From Fretibacter rubidus (GTDB lineage: Bacteria; Pseudomonadota; Alphaproteobacteria; Caulobacterales; Maricaulaceae): a stretch of 64,000 nt of DNA. The stretch is taken from assembly GCF_041429785.1 (NCBI RefSeq), contig NZ_CP163423.1:868001-932000 (forward strand). Direction: 5' to 3'. Below, piece after piece: positions 9,342-17,632 of the stretch. Numbering within the stretch: the first letter of the stretch is position 1; each line of letters begins with the position of its first letter. The position numbers and the translations under genes were made by a program. Under the pieces are notes generated by a model, which was given only the letters and a program-made list of their open reading frames with translations, was not told the origin of the DNA and did no database searches.

Positions 9342-10292
9342 TTAAAAATCCAAGGTAATACCCGCGTAGCGCGGATCGGTATAAGCCTCTCTCGCGGCGG
9401 CTTCAAACGGGGTTGGGGTGACAGTAAACCGTGTTGGCCAATCGGTCACGGGGAACTCTTCGGGGATGATAAGGGCTTTTAATTGTGCCGTGGTGAAAGG
9501 CGGATTTTTCATGACTTTGGCCGCTAACCACAGTAGCGCATAAAACAGGCTATAGGGTATTTTGATAACCCATGTCCGGAGTCCGCAGACACGTTTTATG
9601 GTTTTAATAAGGTCGATATAGCTGTGTTTGTCTTGGCCTGAAATATCGAAAATCTCACCCTTGGGCTGGCTTTGCATACAGGCGATAATCACTTCGCAAA
9701 AATCCCCAGCGTATAGGGGTTGGCGAATATATTTGCCGTTTCCCGGAATAGGAAAGACAGGCGTCTTGGTCATAAACCGCCGCAACCATCCCAGATGTTT
9801 TCTGTCAAACCAGCCAAACATCAGGGTCGGGCGCAGCACACAATGCGGCAGGCTGGAATTGACTACAATCCTCTCCTGTTCTGTCTTAGACCGCGTGTAA
9901 AAATCATCAGCGCTGGAGTTCACCACCGAAGAGGAAATATGAATAATAAAGGGGGCAGCTTTGGGATTAACAGCGGCCAGAATATTCTGTGTCGCGGTGA
10001 TATTATTGCGTTCGAAATCTGTATAATCCAGGCCCCCAATTTGGGCTTGATTGAGCACAACGATATCGGCGTCTTTCAGCATATTTGCCCACGATCCCGG
10101 TTCCGCCAAGTCGGCGTCCATCGTTTTGACCCAAGGTTGGGTCTCGCGCAGGATTGATAGGTTCTTGGTATGTTTATCGATGCCGTGAATATTGGAATAG
10201 CCCGCCGCATGCAGACGCAAAGATAGGTTCTGCCCGACAAGGCCAGCAATCCCCGTGATGACAATTTTACTGTCTTTGCGAAGCGCGGCCAT
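9342..10292 (-). CDS. NAD-dependent epimerase/dehydratase family protein
   Basis: This 316-residue extended short-chain dehydrogenase has the glycine motif ITGIAGLVGQNL (residues 13-24), a conserved ISSSVV serine strand and the catalytic YTRSK (Tyr-x3-Lys). The central part resembles sugar-nucleotide epimerases. The C-terminal segment, with VIKIPYSLFYALLWLAAKV, may be a membrane-associated helix, as in steroid/polyprenol-type family members. It lies two bases downstream of dprE2 and two bases upstream of the FAD oxidoreductase. Mycobacterial arabinose synthesis needs no third SDR, so this enzyme probably makes an additional modification; its substrate cannot be told from sequence. Confidence 0.84.
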   Translation of the reverse strand: MAALRKDSKIVITGIAGLVGQNLSLRLHAAGYSNIHGIDKHTKNLSILRETQPWVKTMDADLAEPGSWANMLKDADIVVLNQAQIGGLDYTDFERNNITATQNILAAVNPKAAPFIIHISSSVVNSSADDFYTRSKTEQERIVVNSSLPHCVLRPTLMFGWFDRKHLGWLRRFMTKTPVFPIPGNGKYIRQPLYAGDFCEVIIACMQSQPKGEIFDISGQDKHSYIDLIKTIKRVCGLRTWVIKIPYSLFYALLWLAAKVMKNPPFTTAQLKALIIPEEFPVTDWPTRFTVTPTPFEAAAREAYTDPRYAGITLDF

Positions 10293-10294
10293 GA

Positions 10295-11062
10295 TTATAA
10301 TTTAGTCTTATGGAACACAAAATTTGGCGTCATCCGAATTAGTAGCAAGATAAAGCGCCAGAACCAAGGCGCGTAGATTTTGCTGCGGCCTTTGCGTTCC
10401 GCGCGGCGGATAATCTTGGCGATTGTCTCTGGGCTTGCCCACAGCGGGCCGCCTTTATCAAGATGGTCGGTCATGGGCGTATCAATAAAGCCAGGCTTGA
10501 CCAGCAGGACATTGATATCCGCGCCGACCGTTTGTGCAGCGCGGTGGGCCATACCGTCTGCAAAAATCTCCAGCGCACCTTTGGCGGCGCCGTAATGATA
10601 ATTGGATTGCCGCCCCCGGTCACCCGCCACTGATCCGATGATGGTCAGTTTTCCGTGCCCTTGAAAGGCAAAATGATCAAAGGCTTTCTCTGCCCAGATG
10701 GCGGCGGATGTAAAATTAGTTTGCAGCGACTTGGCCAAGGCTTTGCTATCTATTTGGCTTTCTTCTTGGTCACCCAGCACACCGTAAGCGATGAATACGC
10801 TATCGATGTTCCCAGCGGCGTCTTTGACTGCGTCCCAATGTTTATCAATCGCACTCACCCCCGACAGGTCGCAGTTATAAGAACTGACTCGCCCCATTGT
10901 GCGCGCGGCGAGGTCGGCAACATTATCCGCCAGCGCAGATTTGTTGCGCCCAACCAATAATATATCGGCCCCATCGGCGGCGATGATGCGGGCGTAGGCC
11001 ATAGCGACAGCGGAGGTGCCGCCGAGGATGACATAGCTTTTTAAGGGGGTGGTCTTACTCAT
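10295..11062 (-). CDS. dprE2: DprE2-like polyprenylphosphoryl-2-keto-ribose reductase (SDR)
   Basis: The 255-residue classical SDR has an N-terminal Rossmann motif, YVILGGTSAVAMAYARI, the active-site serine in IIGSVAGDRG and the catalytic YHYGAAKGAL (Tyr-x3-Lys). In mycobacteria DprE2 uses NADH to reduce the 2-keto intermediate made by DprE1, completing the epimerisation of polyprenyl-phosphoryl-ribose to the arabinose form. The C-terminal FWRFILLLIRMTPNFVF is hydrophobic and could anchor the protein to the membrane, as expected for a lipid-linked substrate. Its ATG overlaps the dprE1 stop as ATGA, which couples the pair exactly as the pathway requires. Confidence 0.88.
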   Translation of the reverse strand: MSKTTPLKSYVILGGTSAVAMAYARIIAADGADILLVGRNKSALADNVADLAARTMGRVSSYNCDLSGVSAIDKHWDAVKDAAGNIDSVFIAYGVLGDQEESQIDSKALAKSLQTNFTSAAIWAEKAFDHFAFQGHGKLTIIGSVAGDRGRQSNYHYGAAKGALEIFADGMAHRAAQTVGADINVLLVKPGFIDTPMTDHLDKGGPLWASPETIAKIIRRAERKGRSKIYAPWFWRFILLLIRMTPNFVFHKTKL

Positions 11063-12411
11063 GACGCGGGGGCCTTTGGGGTTGAATTCTGAGAGGGCGT
11101 TTCTATCACGCGTTGCCAGAAAGAGGACATAATTTTCGGGTCACGGGCAGCCTCAAGCGTGCTCCAGTCTGGATAGCTGTCTTGGAAAAATTTCCCTGAC
11201 ATATGCGCGTCTTTGGCGATGTAATTACGGCCACCGTGGCGGGCCACACAGTCATCAAGCTTTGTTAAAAGCGCGCGTGTTTTCTCGCCTTTATTAGCAA
11301 AATCAAGCGCCAAACTAACGCCCGGTCCGATGTTGCAAAAGCTCATAACACCCGGTGAGGGCTCTGTGCCGTGATGTTTTAAAACCGCCAGAAAAGACCC
11401 TTGGCCAGAGTGTTTGATAATAGACAGCATCTCGCGGATACCGTCTTGGGCGCAATCTTGCGGGATCAGGCATTGATGTTGGTAAAAACCCTTGCGACCA
11501 TATAATTTATTCCAATCAGCGATACTATCCAGCGGATAAAAATAAGGGTCATAATGGGCGCGGCCTTTGTACCGCGCGCCGGGGCGGATGCGGTATAACG
11601 TATTGAACAGACCGATAGTAAAACGGTTAAGAAGAAAAGCGGGTGTTGGGAAAGGCCAGCGGAATTTAGTCTCGCTGTCATGGGGGCTCAGCCCGCCGTA
11701 ATCCGAAAACCTAGCGCGGGTGAAAATCCCGCGACCCAATTTTGATTGGGGCGCAAAGCAATCCACCCAAGCAACATTATAGGGCCAATCGGCACTGTCG
11801 GCGGAGAGTTTAAAGAATTCATCCAGCGAGCGGTAAGGTATATTTTCAACATCCAGATAGGCAGATTTTATGGGTTTTAATTTTAACTCGACCCAATCAA
11901 TGATGCCCGTTAATCCCAAGCCGCCGATTGTCAGGGCGAACATTTTTTTATTCTTGGTTGGCGTGCAAACCATCGGCGCACGGTCAGAGCGGACAAGGGA
12001 TAAGGCCAAGACATGCGCGCCAAAGCTGCCGTCTTTATGGTGATTTTTGCCGTGGACATCATTGGCGATCGCCCCGCCGAGGGTGACAAATTTACTGCCG
12101 GGGCTGACGGGAATAAACCAGCCTTGGGGCACGCTCACGCGCAGCAATGCGTCAAGCGTCAGGCCAGAGCGGGCGCGTAAAATACCGCTGTCTTTATCAA
12201 AGCTGATAATATGATCACGCGCCGTCATTTGTAACAGCGTGCCGTCAGGGTTTAGTCCCACATCGCCATATGAGCGCCCCATACCGTGCGGCAGTAGCGT
12301 CGGCGCGCCGTCTAATGCGTGCTTAAAATCAAGTGGGCTATGCGCGCGGGCAGGGCGACGATTTTGCGCGGCGTGTGGTAGGCGTCCCCAATTGTTAACG
12401 GGCATTGTCAT
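11059..12411 (-). CDS. dprE1: DprE1-like polyprenylphosphoryl-ribose 2-oxidase (FAD)
   Basis: This 450-residue oxidase has an N-terminal PCMH-type FAD domain with MGRSYGD and, at about residues 130-150, GGAIANDVHGKNHHKDGSFG. That stretch is nearly the same as the mycobacterial DprE1 FAD-binding segment as I remember it. The C-terminal lysine equivalent to Lys418 appears in IAKDAH. The residue equivalent to mycobacterial Cys387 appears to be alanine (SLALDF), which is an alignment-by-eye inference. The reaction is oxidation of the ribose C2 hydroxyl of polyprenyl-phosphoryl-ribose. The gene overlaps both neighbours by four bases (ATGA). An ATG two codons downstream is an equally possible start. 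Confidence 0.9.
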   Translation of the reverse strand: MTMPVNNWGRLPHAAQNRRPARAHSPLDFKHALDGAPTLLPHGMGRSYGDVGLNPDGTLLQMTARDHIISFDKDSGILRARSGLTLDALLRVSVPQGWFIPVSPGSKFVTLGGAIANDVHGKNHHKDGSFGAHVLALSLVRSDRAPMVCTPTKNKKMFALTIGGLGLTGIIDWVELKLKPIKSAYLDVENIPYRSLDEFFKLSADSADWPYNVAWVDCFAPQSKLGRGIFTRARFSDYGGLSPHDSETKFRWPFPTPAFLLNRFTIGLFNTLYRIRPGARYKGRAHYDPYFYPLDSIADWNKLYGRKGFYQHQCLIPQDCAQDGIREMLSIIKHSGQGSFLAVLKHHGTEPSPGVMSFCNIGPGVSLALDFANKGEKTRALLTKLDDCVARHGGRNYIAKDAHMSGKFFQDSYPDWSTLEAARDPKIMSSFWQRVIETPSQNSTPKAPAS

Positions 12412-13886
12412 GATAATAACGCCCCTTTTTCGACCAGCACAATAATCACCGAGAGCAATCCCAAAACGAGGCTTAACGGATCTTTGATGGCGAATAAAAC
12501 GGGGTCATCATTCATCTCTCCACGGTACGTCAAAAGCCACATCCGCATCATCCAAAAGGTAAGGATAATACCAACCGCAAACAGGCCATAAGGGGATGTG
12601 AGGGCTGGGTTTTCAGCAATTAATCCATAGAGTGAAAAGGCCACAAGTGTCATCGCCAATGACATAATACCAAAGCCCAAAATAATAGGACCGTCTGTGC
12701 GGCGGTATCCCCGTCCCGGAATTAATTCAGATGTATTGCTGTCTATCGCGACCTGTTTATTCACTTCAGTATAGCGTTTCACTAAGGACAAGCTGAGGAA
12801 TAACGCCACGATAAAACAGGCGAGCCAAGGGGAGACGGGTTCTGATAAAATTGCGCCACCCGCCGCGACACGTATCAGAAACAGATTGGCCAGTGTCAGC
12901 ACATCAAAAATGGCCACGCGTTTAATATAAAAAGAATAAGCCAGGGTCAGCACTAGATATAGACACAGCACCGCAAAGAACGCCGCATTAATTGACCACG
13001 CCATCACTGCCGCTAAAGCAAGCCCCATCATCACAATCAAGACACCTGCGGGCACAGGCAGCGCGCCACTGGCAAAGGGTCTGAATTTCTTGCGGCTATG
13101 GGCGCGGTCATGTTGTATATCGACTAAATCGTTTAGGACATATGTTGCACTGGCCAGCACACCCATGGCCAGAAATCCAAGGAGTAAGGCGCCGTAATCC
13201 GTAACGCTTATGCGGTCGATGATGAGTATTGGGATCAGAAATAAAAGAAGGTTTTTCACCCATTGATGAAGGCGTAATGCCTTGATAACGGCCTTTAATC
13301 CGCCTTGGCTTTTATCGATGATTTGAACGGGGGTTCCGATTTTGGATGTCACGCGATGGGCGGATTTTGGCGGGTTGACGGCAAAGGCATTCTGACTGTC
13401 TTGCCAGACCGCTATGTCCGCGCGCGCATTACCGACATAGTCAAAACCCTTTGGATAATGCGATTTTAAAAAGGCGGCCTTACGGGCGCTGGTTAGATTG
13501 ACGTCTTGTGTGCTGCCGAAACTGTCATCGATAAACTTAAACTGGCTCGCAATTTTGCGCACTAATCTTTCGTCACTGCCAGAACATAAAATCACGGCTT
13601 GGCCTTGGGCTTTGGCCGCTTTGGCTTGGGCTATGACGGCGTCGTTATAGGGCAGGGTCGCGACGTTAATTCTGTGCCCGACAAGGTCAAAGAGCGCAGC
13701 TTTTAGCCGTTGCTTCTGCCCGAGATATTTGAATAGAATAAGCAGTGTTGCCAAAGGGTGATAACAGACTGCTAAGAGCAAAAGCTCATGCGATAAATCA
13801 TTTCGGATAAAGGTCCCGTCAAGGTCAAGGACAAGGGGCATTTTCGCAAGGGGCGTTTGTGTCTGTACCAAACTGTCCATGACCAT
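12408..13886 (-). CDS. HAD phosphatase-UbiA fusion: polyprenyl-phosphate phosphoribosyltransferase
   Basis: Residues 17-190 form a HAD hydrolase: motif I DLDGT with nucleophile Asp21 and Asp23, motif II Ser102/Ser104, a motif III lysine near 136 and motif IV VGNARAD (Asn153, Asp157). Residues 205-492 are a UbiA-type prenyltransferase with about eight helices, the Asp-rich motif NDLVDIQHD (252-260) and KKFRPFASG, very like mycobacterial decaprenyl-phosphate phosphoribosyltransferase. I infer that the UbiA part joins PRPP to polyprenyl phosphate and the HAD part removes the 5-phosphate. The ATG at 13886 has AAGG upstream. The stop overlaps the dprE1 start. Confidence 0.9.
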   Translation of the reverse strand: MVMDSLVQTQTPLAKMPLVLDLDGTFIRNDLSHELLLLAVCYHPLATLLILFKYLGQKQRLKAALFDLVGHRINVATLPYNDAVIAQAKAAKAQGQAVILCSGSDERLVRKIASQFKFIDDSFGSTQDVNLTSARKAAFLKSHYPKGFDYVGNARADIAVWQDSQNAFAVNPPKSAHRVTSKIGTPVQIIDKSQGGLKAVIKALRLHQWVKNLLLFLIPILIIDRISVTDYGALLLGFLAMGVLASATYVLNDLVDIQHDRAHSRKKFRPFASGALPVPAGVLIVMMGLALAAVMAWSINAAFFAVLCLYLVLTLAYSFYIKRVAIFDVLTLANLFLIRVAAGGAILSEPVSPWLACFIVALFLSLSLVKRYTEVNKQVAIDSNTSELIPGRGYRRTDGPIILGFGIMSLAMTLVAFSLYGLIAENPALTSPYGLFAVGIILTFWMMRMWLLTYRGEMNDDPVLFAIKDPLSLVLGLLSVIIVLVEKGALLS

Positions 13887-13955
13887 GAAAACCTTATTGC
13901 GCGACTGTGCCCCATGGGCGCTCCGCTGTAGCCTATCGCATGCGGGGTTAAAAGC

Positions 13956-15611
13956 CTATAAATCTATGCGGTAATGCAGCGTACAATATCCTGCCTCGAC
14001 ACGGTCCCATCTTGTTTTGGGGTCGGTAATGCTGTCCTCTATGAATTGATCCATCAAGGCTTGCTCTATTGGGTAGTCTTTGGAGTGTTCTTTGTAGATA
14101 CAGTCGACAATCCCCGCGAGCGGTTTTTCGCCCAAGACTCGTGATGGTCTATCCATAATCATCTTGATATATCCCTGTTCAATCCAAAGCGGCACAGCCA
14201 TGCCTTTACGCTGTCCGTAATAAAAAACATGGGATGACCAATCCAGCCCCAATGTCATCAACGTGCCATGGGTCGAAACACGTTCTTTCACCAAAAGCGC
14301 GATTTGATGCGGTGGTTGATCTGTGAACTCTGATGGGTTTGTTGTGAGTTTATAATAACCGTCAGTGAAGGTTATGATTTGCCCCGCCACCACTGCGACC
14401 AAACCAAGGCTGCCGATAATTTTGAAATGTTTCCCCGCCTCTAATAACGCGCCTATAACACTGGCGACGGCGGCAATTAAAAAGATGCTATTGGCCGCTT
14501 GGTAATATTCATGCTGAATATGCAGATTAGCAAACAAGACCATTGGCAGGAGGAAAAGCAAAATTGAGGTGAAGGTAAGGGTGAGTGTCTTTCGCCAGTG
14601 TGAAGCGCGGTTTCTTAAGGCTAAAAGAGCTATGAAAAGAAAGACTGCTACCCACCAAAATTGACCAATCGCTTCGGGGATTGCGCGGTCTTTGATCAGG
14701 TCTATCCAAAATTCTTTTGTAAAGCGCGTGGACATATCGCCAAAATTCCACAGCGATAAATTATCAGAGGCTAGAAAAAACCCGACCATGGATTGTTTTT
14801 TCAAAACATCTGTATGCGTCGTCCATGACAGCCCAATGTAAAGCGCGATAAGAACAGCAATAAGCAAGACTGCGCCGCGTTTGATGGTGGTGATGGTGTC
14901 AGCTGTTGTCAGTGTGGCGGGGCGCAGCGCGGTGATAACAGCTTTGTTTTGCAAGAGATAATAAATCCCCCCCGCGACCACAAAAACAGGCCAAGTTGTC
15001 GCTTTGGTGAGCACGCATAAAACGCCTAAAAGGGTCGCGGTAATGGCCGCTATCCAGCCACCTTTATCTGTGAACCGCATCAGTGCATATAAAAATCCGA
15101 GGCCGAAAAACAGCGCTGTGGTTTCAATCATAAAGGTACGAGACCAGAATATATAAAGCGGGGAGCACAGCGCGAGAATGATAAATATCCGTGCCGTGGT
15201 TTTGCGCGCGGGGAATAAATACCAGAGGATACGATAGCCTAGGATAAGGCAGCCGAGCCAATAAAGCGCGCTGACAATGCGGCCATTGGCGTCTAGGCCA
15301 AGCGGGGATATTTTAGCAAATAGCGCAACAGAAATTTGATAAATCGGTGCTTCGAAAGGGATGGTCCACGGCGTGCCGAAAACGGGCGTGATATAATTAA
15401 ATGTCAGGCCGTCCTCTATCAGGTAATAGGTGCTGATTGCGGTTTGGGTTTGGCGAAAACTATGGCTTTCAATAATCGCATGATTGGCGGTTGTCGCGAT
15501 GAAGCCAATATACAACAGCCCAAGAACCGTGATAAGGACCAGCAGCGCATAGCGCCTTGCTCGCGTTATCTGTCCCTCTGTCGTGGGCGCATGATCTATT
15601 GGCTTTGTCAT
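13956..15611 (-). CDS. GT-C family glycosyltransferase (ArnT/PMT-like membrane protein)
   Basis: This 551-residue protein has about 11-12 membrane helices and a C-terminal periplasmic domain. The first periplasmic loop holds HAIIESHSFRQTQTA, a form of the acidic/His-Arg-Gln motif of ArnT- and dolichyl-mannosyltransferase-like GT-C enzymes that use polyprenyl-phosphate sugars. It is the first gene of the minus-strand cluster, 69 bases upstream of the HAD-UbiA gene. Its likely donor is therefore the polyprenyl-phosphoryl-arabinose, or a derivative, made by the genes that follow. The acceptor is unknown; glycan, pilin or lipid A are all possible. No strong ribosome site precedes the ATG. Confidence 0.8.
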   Translation of the reverse strand: MTKPIDHAPTTEGQITRARRYALLVLITVLGLLYIGFIATTANHAIIESHSFRQTQTAISTYYLIEDGLTFNYITPVFGTPWTIPFEAPIYQISVALFAKISPLGLDANGRIVSALYWLGCLILGYRILWYLFPARKTTARIFIILALCSPLYIFWSRTFMIETTALFFGLGFLYALMRFTDKGGWIAAITATLLGVLCVLTKATTWPVFVVAGGIYYLLQNKAVITALRPATLTTADTITTIKRGAVLLIAVLIALYIGLSWTTHTDVLKKQSMVGFFLASDNLSLWNFGDMSTRFTKEFWIDLIKDRAIPEAIGQFWWVAVFLFIALLALRNRASHWRKTLTLTFTSILLFLLPMVLFANLHIQHEYYQAANSIFLIAAVASVIGALLEAGKHFKIIGSLGLVAVVAGQIITFTDGYYKLTTNPSEFTDQPPHQIALLVKERVSTHGTLMTLGLDWSSHVFYYGQRKGMAVPLWIEQGYIKMIMDRPSRVLGEKPLAGIVDCIYKEHSKDYPIEQALMDQFIEDSITDPKTRWDRVEAGYCTLHYRIDL

Positions 15612-15703
15612 AAATGCATCATTAGTGGCGTTACGGCGGCCTAGCGTTTATAGCTTTGACTGGCAAGAACTCTGATTGCTTAACCATGACCATAAGGCCC
15701 GCT

Positions 15704-16306
15704 ATGAAACTCTATGATTATCTTCCGTCCGGCAATAGCTATAAGGTGCGTTTGCTTTTGTCCTACCTTGCGCTTGAATATGACTGGGTGAATTTGGACA
15801 TTATTGCAGGTGAGACTCATACGGCGGATTACAAGTCGCGCAATCCTGTTGGCCAAATCCCACTGCTGGAATTATCCGACGGGCGCACGATAGCCGAAAG
15901 CAACGCGATTTTATACTTCCTTGCCGAAGGCACGCCCTACTGGCCGTCCAACGTATTTGACCAAGCCAAGTGCCTACAATGGATGTTTTTTGAGCAATAT
16001 AAACATGAGCCGTCCATCGCCGTGGCGCGGTTTATCCGAACCTATTATCCGCAGGACCGCGCAGATGAACTTCCTGCCTTGATGAGCAAAGGGGTTCAAG
16101 CGCTGGATATCATGGAGGCGCATCTGGCGGATAACCAGTGGTTTGTTGGCGGCGGCCCAACCATTGCCGACATCGCGCTTTATGCCTATACTCATGTTGC
16201 GGGTGAGGGTGGATTTACCCTCTCTGATTATCCCAATATCACCATATGGCTCGACCGGTTTTCCGACCATCCGCGCCATATTCGTATTACGGATATCCCG
16301 TCATAA
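15704..16306 (+). CDS. Glutathione S-transferase family protein
   Basis: The 200-residue protein has an N-terminal thioredoxin-like GST domain with the cis-proline segment VGQIPLLELSDG and ESNAIL, which binds the glutathione gamma-glutamyl group. An all-helical C-terminal domain has PTIADIALYAYTHVA, the conserved N-capping box of helix 6. Ser12 or Tyr5 near the N-terminus could be the glutathione-activating residue. The ATG at 15704 has AAGG about seven bases upstream. It is divergent from the glycosyltransferase cluster and appears to be a single-gene unit. Confidence 0.9.
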   Translation: MKLYDYLPSGNSYKVRLLLSYLALEYDWVNLDIIAGETHTADYKSRNPVGQIPLLELSDGRTIAESNAILYFLAEGTPYWPSNVFDQAKCLQWMFFEQYKHEPSIAVARFIRTYYPQDRADELPALMSKGVQALDIMEAHLADNQWFVGGGPTIADIALYAYTHVAGEGGFTLSDYPNITIWLDRFSDHPRHIRITDIPS

Positions 16307-16316
16307 GGCGCGAACT

Positions 16317-16469
16317 TTAGTTCGTGTCAATATCAATGCCGTCCTTAGAGACATCAATGGATAAGTCAGGTTCTTGCGTTGATTGATAATAGCTATATCC
16401 GCCAATACCGATGACTGCGATGAGTAGGATGGCAATAAGTAAATTTTTATTTGAGCTTTTGTTAGACAT
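16317..16469 (-). CDS. Small single-span membrane protein (50 aa)
   Basis: This 50-residue peptide has an excellent ribosome site, AAGGGG six bases before the ATG. The polar start (SNKSSNKN) is followed by one membrane helix, LLIAILLIAVIGIGGYSYY, and a short acidic tail. I do not know the family. The tail residues DLSIDVSKDGIDID resemble short repeats seen in small alphaproteobacterial envelope proteins. It reads on the minus strand and its stop lies 10 bases from the end of the convergent GST gene. Confidence 0.6.
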   Translation of the reverse strand: MSNKSSNKNLLIAILLIAVIGIGGYSYYQSTQEPDLSIDVSKDGIDIDTN

Positions 16470-16556
16470 GATATCCCCTTGAATAAACCGCCGAGCTGAT
16501 ATGCTTAGCGTGTATATCTGAAACATCTGACGCGTTGTTTGGTTCCAATTAAAGCG

Positions 16557-17111
16557 TTATTTGTTGGGATTATGGGACGAACCCTCTTGTCCGCGCAGTC
16601 TTAACAGTGGCACATCTTCCCCTGATGCCATATTCGTTACCTCTGTGACCGACGGCATCAGAGCATATTGGGTTTGATAGCGCTGCGGGCCGTAAGGACT
16701 CGCGGCCAAGAAAATTCCAGCCGTAAGGGCGCATAAAACCAGCGCGGCACCCTCGACTTTATTTTTCTTTCTCGCACTCGCGAGAAGCGCTAGCGCACCA
16801 ATGCAGAGACCGACGGCAATTGCCACATCAGCTAGAGCTTGGGTGGGTAACCATAGTGCGGCAAGGGCTGCGGCTTTGGTTACACCGCCGTCAATGCTGC
16901 CTGTTACAAAGAGGATATAGCCCAAACCAAAGACAGCAGCGCCAGCAATCAAATGCGGTATCATCTGGGCTGTCGTTTGGCCAAGCACAGTCATCACCAC
17001 GGGAAAAGCCACCACGCCCAACACGCAGATAAGATTAATCGTTTTTAGCTTTGCCGCAAAAGACAGCCCAAGGCTGAAAAATATGACGGCCGCGATAATT
17101 TCATAAGTCAT
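16557..17111 (-). CDS. Membrane protein resembling a degenerate A24 prepilin peptidase
   Basis: The 184-residue protein has about five membrane helices. The segment GSIDGGVTKAAALAALWLP lines up with the GGGDxKLLAAxxLWLG region of CpaA/TadV-type A24 prepilin peptidases, but the catalytic Asp of GGGD is replaced, and the first catalytic Asp after helix 1 is also absent (FAAKLKTINL). If the relationship is real, the protein is not a peptidase. No tad or pilus genes are nearby. The ATG at 17111 has AGGGGTAGG directly upstream; a longer start at 17189 is less likely. It is divergent from the next gene. Confidence 0.6.
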   Translation of the reverse strand: MTYEIIAAVIFFSLGLSFAAKLKTINLICVLGVVAFPVVMTVLGQTTAQMIPHLIAGAAVFGLGYILFVTGSIDGGVTKAAALAALWLPTQALADVAIAVGLCIGALALLASARKKNKVEGAALVLCALTAGIFLAASPYGPQRYQTQYALMPSVTEVTNMASGEDVPLLRLRGQEGSSHNPNK

Positions 17112-17164
17112 CCTACCCCTATATCTATGCGTGCTTAAATTGACCCAAACGATTAGGCTTAATA

Positions 17165-17554
17165 ATGCGTAAAGACGGTATGACAGCAAGAGAACTCGAA
17201 CAGGATTGGTTATCGCTGCGCTGCTGGCTTTTGCGCTGCGTCGGGCCAGCGGCTGTGATTTTACTGCTGACGCTGGGGGCGTTTCGATTAATCACTGACC
17301 GCGCGCAAATGCTTGATCAAAATGCGGTGATTGTTGGCTTCTTTATACTCTATTTCGTGATTGTCCGGGGCGGGCATATGTTGATGATACGGTCGATGCA
17401 TAATGAGCTTTTGAGTAAATATGAGGGGCCATATAAGGCACGCCTTGCCGCCCTGCCAAGACGCGGGAAAAGCCCTTTGCAGCGTCGCTCAAATATTGGT
17501 TTTACGCTCGCCAAGATAAAACGCGATTTAATCACAGAATTTGGTGCGCGTTGA
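17165..17554 (+). CDS. Hypothetical two-helix membrane protein
   Basis: I do not recognise this 129-residue protein. It has two membrane helices, one from about residue 27 to 44 (PAAVILLLTLGAF) and one around 55-70 (VIVGFFILYFVIVRG), followed by a basic cytoplasmic tail with LPRRGKSPLQRRS. Starts at 17165 and 17180 are both possible, and neither has a strong ribosome site. It is divergent from the A24-like gene and lies 78 bases upstream of the DUF898 gene, so it may be co-transcribed with that gene. Confidence 0.6.
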   Translation: MRKDGMTARELEQDWLSLRCWLLRCVGPAAVILLLTLGAFRLITDRAQMLDQNAVIVGFFILYFVIVRGGHMLMIRSMHNELLSKYEGPYKARLAALPRRGKSPLQRRSNIGFTLAKIKRDLITEFGAR

Positions 17555-17632
17555 TAAAGCCTGTCTTGCAATCAGATATTGAGTTGCGCCGTGGCCATAG
17601 CTCCGCTACCCATGGATTAAGGGGGAGTACGC

